A stretch of DNA of 64,000 bases from Hypomesus transpacificus (lineage: Eukaryota > Chordata > Actinopteri > Osmeriformes > Osmeridae), in contig NC_061074.1 of the NCBI RefSeq assembly GCF_021917145.1, positions 11,351,051-11,415,050 on the forward strand. The letters run 5' to 3'. This document shows, piece after piece, positions 47,548 to 59,142 of the stretch (position 1 is its first letter; every line of letters starts with the position of its first letter). The position numbers and the translations under genes are program-made. The notes under the pieces were generated by a model. It was not told where the DNA came from and did not search any database. It was given only the letters and a program-made list of their open reading frames with translations.

Positions 47548-49208
47548 CAGTGCCCTCCAAAAGTATTGGAACAGTGAGGCGAATTCCTTTATTTTTGCTG
47601 TAGACTGAAAACATTTGGGCTTGACATCAAATAATGAACGTGAGACCAGAGATCAACGTTTCAGCTTTTATTTCCAGGTATTTACATCAGGATCTGATGC
47701 ACAACTAAGAAAATATCACATTTTGTTTGAATCCACCCATTTGTCATGTGAGCAAAAGTATTGGAACAGATATACTTAAAACATATTTAAGTGAATAAGA
47801 CTTAATATTTAGTTGCAAATCCTTTGCTTTCAATAACTGCAGCAAGTCTGTGACCCATTGACGTCACCAAACTTTTGCATTCTTCCTTTTTGATGCTTTC
47901 CCAGGCTTTCACTGCAGCCTCTTTCAGTTGTTGTTTGTTTTGTGGGGTTCCTCCCTTCAGTCTCCTCTTAAGCAGGTAAAATGCATGCTCTATAGGGTTT
48001 AAGTCTGGAGATTGACTTGGCCAGTCTAATACCTTCCATTTCTTGCCCCTGATGAACTCCTTTGTTGTTTTGGCAGTGTGTTTTGGGTCGTTATCTTGCT
48101 GCATGATGAAGGCTCTGCCAATCAGTTTGGTTGCATCTTTCCTTAAATTGGCAGACAAAATGTTTCTGTAGACTTCCGAGTTCATTTTGCTGCTGCCATC
48201 ATGTGTTACATCCTCAATGAAGATTAATGAGCCCGTCCTAGAAGAAGCCATGCAAGCCCAAGCCATGACATTACCTCCACCGTGTTTCACAGATGAGCTT
48301 GTGTGTTTGGGATCATGAGCAGTTCCTTTCTTTCTCCAAACTTTAGCCTTTCCATCACTTTGGTAAAAGTTAATCTTTGTCTCATCAGTCCATAAAACTT
48401 TGTCCCAGAATTTTTGAGGTTCATCTCTGTACTTTTTGGCAAATTCCAGCCTGGCCTTCCTATTCTTCTTGCTAATGAGTGGTTTGCATCTTCTGGTGTA
48501 GCCCTTGTACTTTTGTTCATGAAGTCTTCTGCGAACAGTAGATAGTGATACCTTCACTCCTGCCATCTGGAGGTTGTTGCTGATCTCACTAACAGTTGTT
48601 TTAGGGTCTTTCTTTACAGCTCTCACAATGTTTCTGTCATCAACTGCTGATGTTTTCCTTGGTCTACCTGTTCGACGTCTGTTACTTAGTACACCAGTAG
48701 TTTTCTTCTTCTTCAGGACATTCCAAATGGTTGTACTGGCTATGGCCAATGTTTCTGCAATGGCTCTGATTGATTTTCCATCTTCTCTAAGACTCACAAT
48801 TGCTTGTTTTTCACCCAAAGACAGCGCTCTGGTTTTCATGTTGTTTTCACCTCTGAATACAGTCTGCATAGACAAAACCTATCTTACCCAATCTGAACCT
48901 GAGTGTAGACATTCAGTGGTATTTATTGATTGAATAATGTATGTAATAGGACACACCTGGGCAACAAAACACACCTGTCAGTCATATGTTCCAATACTTT
49001 TGCTCACGGGACAAATGGGTGGGTTCGAACAAAAAGGTGATATTTTCTAATTTGTGCATCAGATCCTGATGTAAATACCTGGAAATAAAAGCTGAAACGT
49101 TGATCTCTGGTTTCACATTCATCGTTTGATGTCAAGCCCAAATGTTTTCAGTCTACAGCAAAAATAAAGGAATTGGCCTCACTGTTCCAATACTTTTGGA
49201 GGGCACTG
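47548..49208 (-). mobile_element. Tc1-like transposon, copy 3
   Basis: A 1661-bp element with TA at 47546-47547 and 49209-49210. Ends and inverted repeats are as in copy 1, and the orientation of the transposase is minus. It lies in intergenic sequence, right of a SINE. Confidence 0.95.
47802..48875 (-). CDS. Tc1-family transposase (copy 3), open frame
   Basis: An unbroken 357-aa frame with the same DNA-binding and DD34E motifs as copy 1, apparently identical to it in amino acids despite silent or non-coding differences, for example GCTAATGAG for GCTGATGAG near 48471. Confidence 0.93.
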   Translation of the reverse strand: MSMQTVFRGENNMKTRALSLGEKQAIVSLREDGKSIRAIAETLAIASTTIWNVLKKKKTTGVLSNRRRTGRPRKTSAVDDRNIVRAVKKDPKTTVSEISNNLQMAGVKVSLSTVRRRLHEQKYKGYTRRCKPLISKKNRKARLEFAKKYRDEPQKFWDKVLWTDETKINFYQSDGKAKVWRKKGTAHDPKHTSSSVKHGGGNVMAWACMASSRTGSLIFIEDVTHDGSSKMNSEVYRNILSANLRKDATKLIGRAFIMQQDNDPKHTAKTTKEFIRGKKWKVLDWPSQSPDLNPIEHAFYLLKRRLKGGTPQNKQQLKEAAVKAWESIKKEECKSLVTSMGHRLAAVIESKGFATKY

Positions 49209-49225
49209 TACATAAGTGATAAAAA

Positions 49226-49326
49226 GTGCCACTGCAAAACAAACACTGCAAAACAAACACTGCAAAGAAAAAAACACTGCAAAACAAACACTGCAAAACA
49301 AAAGTGCCAAACAAACAAAGTGCAAA
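49226..49326. repeat. Tandem repeat of a 14-bp CACTGCAAAACAAA-type unit
   Basis: About seven imperfect units of CACTGCAAAACAAA lie directly right of Tc1 copy 3. Not coding. Confidence 0.85.
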
Positions 49327-49660
49327 AAATGAATTAAAATCTTCTTCCAGTCCCCGCTATGAGTCCTGTCTGTTGGCCCTGACAAGGAAGCACAAAATAA
49401 GTTAGTGTTCGATTAACATAAACGTGTGAAAAGGGGCTATACAAGTCTTAAAAAATCACATCTAAAATAATATACATCATCAATTAAAATATTATGTGAT
49501 TCTAGATTTGTGTCATAGCCATGTGAAAGATTGGATATGGAAGTTGCAAACATGATTCATTCACCTGGCTGGTTTTGAATGGGCTGCCGGGATGTGTTTG
49601 AGTGTTTCCTCTATGCGGAGCTCCACAGCTTTCTCTCCCAGTCCCGTCTTCTACTCTACA

Positions 49661-50466
49661 TCACAGCGTCTGGAATTAGAAGTTAGCACCAATGTGAACG
49701 TTGAATGCGTGTAAGCCATAGTTTGTGGGATCTCCAAACACTTACCGCTCTCTTTCGCAACTCCAGCACCTTAAGGCGCTCCTCAAGGTCTTGAAGTTCA
49801 GCCTGTGTTTGGGCCACCTGTAGGTCCATCACTGGCACCTCTTCAGTGTGTCTGCCCTGTGGTCGCCTGAACAGGAGAGCCTCTCGCTGGTTCTCTTCCA
49901 ATGTCTCCATCTTCCGGAGCATAACCTGTAATGTGTCTGTAATTAAAGACAAGTAAAACAAGTTTACAAGAGTTTGCATGATTGGCATACACTGTGGTTC
50001 TTCTAGATTAGCTGTAACATTGATGTACATAACAAATGTTACCTTGATTGGTCTTTGCCCAAGATGGTACAGCTGAATGGGGTATACAAAGCATTAGTAA
50101 GACAACATTTGTTGTTTTGACAAATATGTTTCCCCCCACGATCAGAACAACTTAAGTATGCCTTACAATTAGGTATGCCTTACAATGGCAATGGTATGAG
50201 TATTTTTTTGAGTGTCTTATATTTGCACTTGCCTGGCTGCCAGCTGTTTTCCGGGGCGCCCTATGGGTTCTCCTCCACCAGACCAGAGTTGACACCTAGA
50301 GGTATGGCATCTGGTGATGCAAACGTTTTAAGTCATACTTTTGCTTCAAAGCATAGCCTTTAGGGTTGCCATGGCTCATACAATTATTGTCACTGTTATA
50401 AACGGTCATTCATTACTTTACCATAATTTCCAAGGGACACAGTACTTGTGATGGTGGTCGGATCAC
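49661..50466 (-). CDS. Unidentified small gene with coiled-coil C-terminus
   Basis: Four minus-strand exons fit in phase: 50466-50422, 50072-50043, 49936-49746 and 49669-49661 (Thr-Leu-stop). Together they encode about 89 residues. The third exon carries a heptad-like helix (ETLEENQREALLF, then AQTQAELQDLEERLKVLE) that should form a coiled coil. I do not recognise the family. It might be the tail of a SANT/Myb- or transposon-derived protein, but that is a guess. The first listed exon lacks a Met, so either a coding exon lies to the right or translation starts at the Met of QVMLRKME. Between exons one and two, a stretch at about 50244-50325 could be a phase-compatible extra exon with an in-frame TAG; it may be a dead cassette. 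Confidence 0.45.
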
Positions 50467-53004
50467 CTGTACAGAAATGAAAGTGGAATGTAGTTTACGT
50501 ACATAGTAGCCTATTAGTATTGATATTGAAGAAGCATCGTATATGTGATATGTTCGAAAGCAGGGCCCCACAGCGTAGCGTCGCACATGTGTGATTCTGA
50601 ACATTCCAACCAACTATTTTCCGATGGGCAGAAACTATATGATAAACACTACACAGTATGGCTTCAAAATGTACAATTAGTAGGCTAACAAGTAACACTA
50701 GCAAGTAGTAGCATTGGTACGAGTATTATCTTAGGTTGCTAGGTAACGGAAGCTAATTAAAGCTACATAGCTTCCGTTTTGGAAAAATAACTCACGTACT
50801 CTGGTGAAAGTGTCTGAAATATTTAGAACTCACGCATCTAAAGGTTAAAACGAATAAACTTATCCCAAAACAAATGTCATGTACAAATTGGAAGAATTAG
50901 TGACATGATACTTTTACAGACGCCATTGCTGTGCATGCCATGACCGACTGTGAACGTGATCAGCCACGCGCTAGCGTCTTTGAAAATTCAGGGCTAGCTA
51001 CTGTAGCTAAATAAACTATTTTGGGACAAGGTTTTCTAACAGTTCTGAACGTTTATTTTCACTGATTCTTTTGAGGGTGATTTTTCAGACGCTAAACTTT
51101 GATAACATGTATGCATTTTCAGTATGCATTATATATAAGCATATTTCAAGCAGGCTAGCCCATATTATGTTTTTACTTTTGTGATCAAAACTAACAGCTG
51201 GCCTCAAATCAAAGTAGTAGCCTACACACATTATTTAATGTCCTTAACGGTATTTCACTGTGTTTGATGCTGCACGTGTCATATTAAAGATCATCAAAAG
51301 TTCAAATCTGAAACTGCGAAGGTGTCAGTGTTACAGAGAGTTTGCAGGCCAATACGCCTAGACCACGATGTAAGTCAAGAGAGATAGACATCGCAGCAGG
51401 GTGATCTCATTGACCTGGTTCTACTGTTACACTGGCACATGACATCAAAGCCTGATGAACCTTCCCTCAACTTTCATGGACTCATAGGATATATAAGTTA
51501 ATAAAACAGACGTGTGAGGACACAGATATGGACAGTTTTCTGGAAGTGTGCCTCCGCCATGACAAAAGAGGCTTTATGAAGACTAACCACTACTCCAAGC
51601 CCGTCTCGAACACGGTAGGCTGCGGATATGCCAAATTGCTTTTGAGACGGATCATGTGACTACAGCGACTGTGTTGGAAAACTAATGGAGATACAAAGAT
51701 AATAACAATATTTTCATGACTCTGTGAATCCTTCTGATATAACCACAGAGTGGGATGGAACGACAGTTGGGGATCATCGAAGATACAGGGCATTATGTCG
51801 GGGCAACTGTAACACGATCCTAACTTTTGTAATAAATAACATATATTTTTTTGACAGTTACGGCTAAAAACCCACACCTATAAATCACCTTGCTAGGTCT
51901 CTACCACAGGCTAAAGAAAATGATTAATGGATGTAAAAGTCATCACACGTGTCTTTCATATGCACCCATGGGTGCACCCTGCAGCCAGGCCACACACACT
52001 CCCTCTTCTTCTTCTCCCCATACACACCACCCTATCGGCATACTTAAAGCCATGACTGAGAAGCTCACTTTACCTTTTAACACTGAAGTTTCAAGGGGCC
52101 CAATGGGGGAATTAATCTGAGGTTTATGACAGTCTCCCGTATTAACTAGGAGTGAGTGAAGAGGGGCAAGTGCAAGGCGTTTGGCTGAGGTATAAGCTAT
52201 ATGTTTCATAATGATAGTCAAGCTTTGTAAACCAATCCTTAACTTGGCCTCCCAAATCAGCACAAGGTGGGTGTGATTATCCCCTAGCAAGTGCCCCCAC
52301 AGGTAGAGTCGCCACCCTGTGAAATAAGGTGAGTTTGTGGTGCACCACTTGGGCGCCTGCATGTCTCTCTCTAGTAAGCCAATCTCTCAATGTCTCAGCA
52401 CTATGCATGTATTTCCATCTCTCTCAAACACTTTCCCTGTTTCTGTCACTGGAGACATACAAAAGAGCTACCTGTTCAATTCCCTGACAACTGCCCTTAC
52501 ATGGCTTGTGTTTATAATGGTTTGTCATTTAATTCACTCTCAGAAATGGTTTGAGGTAGATCTGGTTCCATTCATGTAAATTAAAGGCTACATGTGGCCT
52601 TACCTTTACTTCCCTTCAACATGGGCAAGGCTGAAGAGGTCAAGTCAGTGGCTTCACTTGTAGGATAGAGAACATGATAGAAATGTATATTAAAATATAT
52701 ATTTTTTGCGATCAAATGTTTTTATTCATTAAAATGGATTTGATGTTTAAATGATAGTAGTTGAACCGGTAATACCCAAACCAGAGCCAAGGGGAAAAAT
52801 AATTATTCTCTGACTCAAACTTGTTGGTAACCCGGAAATAATTACGACCATTTCAAAGAGCGCTCCACTGGTAACCCGGAAGTGGTAGTGGAGACTCAGA
52901 AGAGAACCACATGAACGTCGGCGCAACGATATAGAAGACGTAGAAACAAAAGTTGCCGGTTGAAATTTGACGATTACTCTGTTAAAAATATAAATACTGC
53001 AAAC
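50467..53004. other. No gene recognised; snrpd2 leader at right end
   Basis: Apart from a possible UTR exon for the minus-strand gene (donor GTGAGT near 50806) I see only unassigned AT-rich sequence. The right end (about 52850-53004) should hold the snrpd2 promoter and 5' UTR. No repeat was recognised. Confidence 0.4.
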
Positions 53005-53999
53005 ATGTGAGTATAAAAAATACGTTACATGCTGTATAGACTCAATAAATATTTCTTAAGACTTGATGAAAAATGAATGGAGAATGTCGACGGCTAAAAA
53101 GCTAGCCACAACATCTAGCATGCAAACAATCTCGATGACTTTACTAGCTTTTCACTGTAATTCGGCTACTAACTTGTTATTTTACATGGTTTGTATTTTA
53201 CTGCTAGATACTCCTTCTATTATATACCAGTAACATGAACCCAATCATGAAAATGGGTATAGTGCTTCAGCTACCAGGCTATTTGCTAGCTTCTTTATCT
53301 AAGCTACTGCTAAACTCATCAATAGTAGCTAACAAGTTCAAGAGTGCATTCCATATGCGATGTTGATTAGAGATATGTAGGCTAGTGGTGGTATTTTAAG
53401 TAATCCATTCATTCAATCGCGTCTAGCTTTCTTGATGTAACTGACTGTTCTCATGTCCCCTTACAGGAGTCTATTAAATAAACCCAAGTCAGAGATGACC
53501 CCCGAAGAGCTCCAGAAGAGGGAGGAGGAGGAGTTCAACACAGGACCCTTGTCTGTGCTCACCCAGTCAGTCAAGAACAACACACAGGTCCTCATTAACT
53601 GCCGTAACAACAAGAAGTTACTTGGCCGTGTCAAAGCCTTTGACAGGTAAAGTTTTAACTGCTAACAATGATCTATCCGTTGTACGGTAATTTATAGATC
53701 TCTTGAAAATGTACTATATCTAAGACCACATTCCAATGTAGCTGTCTTCATAATTTTCCTTCAAATTGTGCTTTTTTGCTGTTCTGTGACTAACATCAGT
53801 GCATTTTGATTCTTATCAATGCAGGCACTGCAACATGGTCCTGGAGAATGTAAAGGAGATGTGGACAGAAGTTCCCAAGAGTGGCAAGGGCAAGAAGAAG
53901 TCCAAGCCAGTGAACAAGGACCGCTACATCTCCAAGATGTTCCTGAGAGGAGATTCTGTCATTGTGGTCCTGAGGAACCCCCTCATTACAGGGAAATAA
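53005..53999 (+). CDS. snrpd2: Small nuclear ribonucleoprotein Sm D2
   Basis: Three coding parts, 53005-53006 (AT), 53467-53646 and 53825-53999, join to give 118 aa, the same length as human SmD2. The start codon is split: AT lies before the intron and G after it. The Sm1 motif is in [23 protein letters not shown] and the Sm2 motif in [13 protein letters not shown] (both cited in part). The basic insert GKGKKKSKP lies between them, and the protein ends ITGK. SmD2 is part of the heptameric ring around U1, U2, U4 and U5 snRNAs and is needed for splicing. ATTAAA at 54211-54216 is a likely polyadenylation signal. Confidence 0.97.
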
Positions 54000-54210
54000 A
54001 CTGCTGTCTAGTTGCCTGCCTTTGATAGAGATGCTAGCAAAGGGCTGTCCTTGTGGAAATTCTGTGTTGGATCATTGTGTGTGTGCCTGTTGTGCACCAC
54101 AGGTTGGTAGTGGGGGAAGACAATAACGGCAGACTTTGAATTGCTGATCAATGTGTAAGGCATGTACATTTTGTTTTGGGACATTTTGTCTTGTTTTTTT
54201 CATTTTGCTA

Positions 54211-54216
54211 ATTAAA
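54211..54216 (+). terminator. snrpd2 polyadenylation signal (ATTAAA)
   Basis: A common variant signal 212 bp after the snrpd2 stop, followed by G/T-containing sequence (GTGGTGGAG). Confidence 0.55.
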
Positions 54217-55535
54217 GTGGTGGAGAGGAATTGAAAAGACTTGCTGTCAAGATTTGTACTTTCCCATTCTGTATTTTACTAGATTATCTACAATGAATGT
54301 TTACTTTTTGCTGAATGCAGTAGATTTGACTATAAACAGCAGCCGTATTGGTTAAGAGGGCCACATATAATACATGATTTTAATTTGTATAATTCAAATT
54401 GATTGTTTGAATGAAAGTCTACTCGAGTGAGGGGTGCCAAGATCTCTCTAACTTCAGATTCTTTGTCTCTTCACCCACCCTCGCCATCACCTCTCTCCCC
54501 TCGTCTGTTTCCCCTGGCAGAAGCTTGGGTGTCAGTGTTGATTTCAGTCGTCAGCGCTCAATCTGCGACAAACTGCTGTTTAAAGAGGCCCTGCATTATT
54601 GATGAGACCAGATGTGCTGACTGACACTTCACACCCTGTTCTCTCCGTTTCAGTCTGTCCCTCGCCACCGTTCATCCCTGACCACTTTGTTAGTTGTCTG
54701 TAGCTTCTCTCCACTTCTGAGGGAGTTGGCACTTCACTCATGGCAACTGTATGGCATACACTGTCAGCATCGAGCTTCAGAGATGAGTTACTTTATTGGG
54801 CAAGTTTATGTGCAGGAACACTTAAGACTGCTTTGTAGGTCTCTTAAAATGACTGGTTTATCACCAGAAATGTGGAGGTTTGTGAGGTTACCTTGTTGCC
54901 TTTGGGGCATCAAGTTGGGGTCAGTTTGACATGATCACATTATGTCTCTATAATTGCTGCCCCCCATAACAGTTGCTGTTCTGGAAATGGACAGGATTGA
55001 TGAGTTTTGGAAATAATGTAATGTAAAAATGAATATTTTGGATTTTCAGTTTTATTTCAGGATATTCATGATATGTATGTGTTGGATTCCAATTTGACAT
55101 ATTTGCTATGATTGATTCCTTACTGCGGTGTGTTTTTTTGTGTGTGCATCTCCTCTATACAAGTCTATTTCAGACCCACTTGTCATGACTCATACCAAAT
55201 TTCCTGTCACTGCGCTTTTACCATGCTCTTTCTTCACCTTCCTTGCCATTCAAGCTTGAGGCTCCTTCGAGTATCAGGTATGTCTGATGGAACCATGATG
55301 GGCAAGTAATATCCTCTTCATGCCCTTCTATTCCCCTCCATTACACTGCCTTGAGGGGCCCAGCACCTGTGGTGACGTTCTCCCTTCAGCCTGTGTTTGG
55401 GTCGAGGTTGAGACTTTGATTTAAAGCTTTCAGGTGAAGCCTCCAGGGATGTTATGGTCTGTAAACTGTATTTGCAAGGATGATGGGCCTTGTAGAATGT
55501 TTGTGGCTAATTGTGTGCATTTAGTGAATCATTCC
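54217..55535. other. No gene recognised
   Basis: Mixed sequence right of snrpd2. Short open frames here have no recognisable domain and no splice pattern that I could build into a gene. Confidence 0.4.
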
Positions 55536-55540
55536 TGGTA

Positions 55541-55912
55541 GCAGGGCCGGAGTGGGACCCATTTTCAGCCCGTGTGTGTAATGGCCAAAACAAGCCCATC
55601 CCCACCAGGGGCCGAGCCATACATTGTAAACATTTGTGGCTTAGCCCGAACTTAAAAACCTAGTCAAGGTTTTGATGTGAGCTGAAGTCGGAACTTCACA
55701 TGAATGCTGAAAACTGCACTTTATAATGCACGTTCTGATCATGCGCTTATTTAAAGTAAAACCTAGAATAGTATTTACTTATCAGTCACACAGTAACTTA
55801 ACACACATCGTTTTATTCGGTACGTGAAAAACAAAACAAACAGAAAGCAGGCGATCTGCCGGCCCAATTTATGAGGGAATTCTCCCAATGGCCACTCCGG
55901 GCATGCCTGGTC
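55541..55912. mobile_element. Probable short hAT-like non-autonomous element
   Basis: The left edge CAGGGCCGGAGTGGG and the right edge GGCCACTCCGGGC are imperfect inverted repeats about 370 bp apart. A CCTGGT word lies on both sides, which could be a decayed 8-bp duplication. No coding capacity. Confidence 0.45.
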
Positions 55913-56099
55913 AAATGTTTGTGTAAATTATATGAGGATCTCCAAACAGTCATTGCTGAATGGTAGGGCAGGGCCATTGTGGAAAGAAGAAATTGAAATG
56001 ATCTTCTTTCACGTTTCCTCACTATAAGAGAGACTTAAAAAGTCCAGTTCCCTCCAGATTTTGGAGTGAGTAATCCACAACAGGAAGGGGGATGTTTTA

Positions 56100-56345
56100 T
56101 TCAGTAGGCGGGCGGGCAAAAGTAGCGATAAGAGGGGAAGTGTGATTATGATAGCGATCGGCCATGCGTCGATACTCTCCCATCCGCGCAACGCGACACC
56201 ACCGCCAGGCGCGGCTCGCACTCGCCATCGATCGGGCCCGGTAATACGAAGCGCCGCAGTTTGTTTCCAAGCAGATCTATGGTCGTGGTGTCAACGCCGT
56301 GAGGCAGGTGGAGAGTGGCAGAAGGTATCAACTCAGTATAAACAC
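56100..56345. promoter_or_regulatory. Short CpG-rich segment
   Basis: This stretch has many CG dinucleotides (for example GCGTCGATAC, CGCGCAACGCGACACC, GCGCGGCTCGC) in an otherwise CpG-poor area, and ends in a (CA)n run. It resembles a small CpG island or unmethylated regulatory site. No exon or start site could be tied to it. Confidence 0.3.
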
Positions 56346-56893
56346 ACACACACACCGCGCACGCGCTAGGTCACTCAAGAGAGCTGATTGTGAATGACAA
56401 AGTAGCCTGGTTATTTAACATGTGTGACTATACTGTCAAAATAAATTAAGTAGGCCTAGTTGTTATAATTGTCTGTCTTCGAAACGGTTTGATAGCCTTG
56501 CCTCAAACTGTAGTGTTGAGGGCAACATGTGAACGTGCAATGAAAAGGTAGAACATATTGGTCCAAGTGAATCTTGTTAGTCCAGTTAGACTATTGTTAT
56601 TTTACATGTTAATAATCAGATTAGTTTAAAAAGAGAAATATTGGCTACAACTCTCTGTGTCTACAGCGTTTATCGTATTAGTTTCCCCCCTAAACATGAT
56701 AGGCTACCACAATTTGCCAGATAAGACAACGGATTGGGACCACGATGTACAGACCATGATAAGAAGGATCGACTGCCATCTAACGGCAATGAATAAAGGT
56801 GCATGTTATTTAGTCACACTGTAGAGGGCGCTCTTACAATGCAAGTGGTGCAATGGGCATTCTGTATTGGCTATGCCCAGATCCACGTAGACT

Positions 56894-57108
<215 letters not shown>

Positions 57109-57639
57109 CGCTATACCCTTTACTACTTGCATACATTATTTTCATGAATCTAACATTACAGGCCAAATGCAAAACGAAATAGTGTACCTATTTTTGTTGC
57201 TTAAAATACAGATTATAACTTTGACACTCAGCTCAGTCTTTCCATATCCTCCTTTTGAAAAGGTCAAACATCTTGTCCAGGTCAACTGTGAGCATTACAG
57301 TTTTCTTCTGCTTGGCAACCAGCCCAGATCATACTCTGCTTACATTACCTTCCTGCCAGGTGTGTAGGCCTACACACCTTCTTTTGTCTTCATGCAATTG
57401 CATTTAATATCGTATTTAAAGTAGGATAATTATGTCATTGTTGTTTAGACAGTTTGCTGAATTTGACAATCTTGTCCATGCTGTAAACAATTCCTGGAAG
57501 ACTATAATACCAATTGTTTGTGTGCAAAACATCTCAATGTGGTTGTGTCATACAGTAAGCCTCATCCCCTTTAAGACTAATACTTAACCGGTCCCCATTT
57601 ACAGACGGATTGTCATGACCAAGTTGACTTTACCTTTCT

Positions 57640-57790
57640 GTAACATAGAGTGCTAGGTTTACATAATGCAGTCTCTGCAATGGACACAAACACACACAAA
57701 TGTAAGGGTCACCCCAAGCATGATTTCTGCCACAGTAAATTCTGTGTTTGTTTAAACGTACATGGCAATAAAAACAGATTCTGATTCCAT
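57640..57790. mobile_element. Possible LINE 3' tail fragment
   Basis: The segment ends CATGGCAATAAAAACAGATTCTGATTCC, which looks like the 3' tail of a fish LINE (AATAAA-like signal followed by ATTCTG repeats). No reverse-transcriptase sequence is visible. Weakly supported. Confidence 0.3.
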
Positions 57791-59133
57791 TGTTAGATCC
57801 TACTGTCCAGACACTCAAATATTTCCTTAACCTTTTCCTCAGTCTTACTTGAACACTACCCTTTTATGGAGCAAGAGAACTGACAGAAGGCTCTAGAAAA
57901 GTGACACAAGGAAGGAGAAATACTCAAACGGCTGCTGGAGAATTTGCTTGTGACTGATCCACTTTCTAAAAAAAAACACCAACATATACACCACAGTCCC
58001 AACCCACACAAACCATTTTTCTCTCCTGTCCTCCACAAAATGACACGCTTGATGGAGAAAAATCTGATTATATAATTAACATGAAGCTTACATAATGGCT
58101 CGGAATTTTATCATTTTTAAAGCATTGCTGTATGGTGCTGTTTTAGAGGCCAACCAAATGTAACACAAACGCCCATATGATATGACATACTATCAAGTTA
58201 CTCAGCAGGTTGTGGAATAGTCATCTGGGTGTGCGTGTTTGTGTGTGTGTTTGTGCTGATCAGTGCTCAGATGTTTACACATGCAATGCAGACATAATGC
58301 ATTCATTCCTCCTCTGCTCCAATGGGGAATGCAGTGTATTATTAGGCTATGTCACCTGTGTTACCTTCAATTTGGTTATGGAGATAGATACCAGGTTTTT
58401 CATGATGTCAAGTTGGCTAATAATCCAGAACACATTCGTATAGCATCCTGTGAGCCTTTTATCAGTAAAAGACAAATAAATGAAGTAATGCGTTTCTGTC
58501 CATCTATAATGCCTTTCACACACTTTGTGGTAGTCCTATGTATTTCAGTGGTTGAATGCACATCGGTGTGTTAGGCATATACAGTTCAGCCACTAGGGAA
58601 AGGATTTTTTTTTTTTTCATCAAGCGAGGGGAGGGGTAAACTTGGAATGAAAGCCTACTTCGGAGCTGGCGGCGGGTTGGGCCAGACACCAATGAATTAC
58701 ACCGACCTGCGACCGGGAGTAAAGTCTGGCAAAAAAAAAAAATCTCAGCTCTGTCGATCAAGAAACGTAAAGTAGTTTAGTCTTTGACAAAAAATATTTG
58801 TAAAAAAAAACACGTAGTTTTTGTTTGATCGGAGAAGGTTTAATCTCTTCGCGCGGACAGGCTATTTAGAAACGATGAGTCTTGGATACTGATTGGAGTT
58901 GACAAGCCCGCTCCTACTGTATCCACTCTTTCACCCCCACCCCCCCTCTTCAAAACCAGGAAATCGTCGAGGTGCTTGTCTTTATCCTGCTTGTGGCACT
59001 CACCTTTTTGCTTGTAGATGTGAATCTCGTCAAAAACTGTCGATTTGTATTTCTTTTTTTGCTTTTTAACCCCGGGCCGTAGATCTGAAGTCAACGAAAC
59101 TGCATCGGAGAGGATCTCCGCTCTCGCCTAACA

Positions 59134-59142
59134 ATGAGGTGG
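59134..59142 (+). other. Candidate short first coding exon (ATG AGG TGG)
   Basis: An ATG followed after two codons by a good donor (GTAAGC) ends a segment of about 300 bp that looks like a 5' leader. No downstream exon was identified, so this is only a suggestion. Confidence 0.2.

Noticed and set aside
49570-49660. Coding-like segment (AVELRIEETLKHIPAAHSKPA) left of the coiled-coil gene
   Set aside because: In the frame that joins properly to the upstream exon there is a stop after two codons (Thr-Leu-stop), so this is probably 3' UTR; other frames have a TAG before it.
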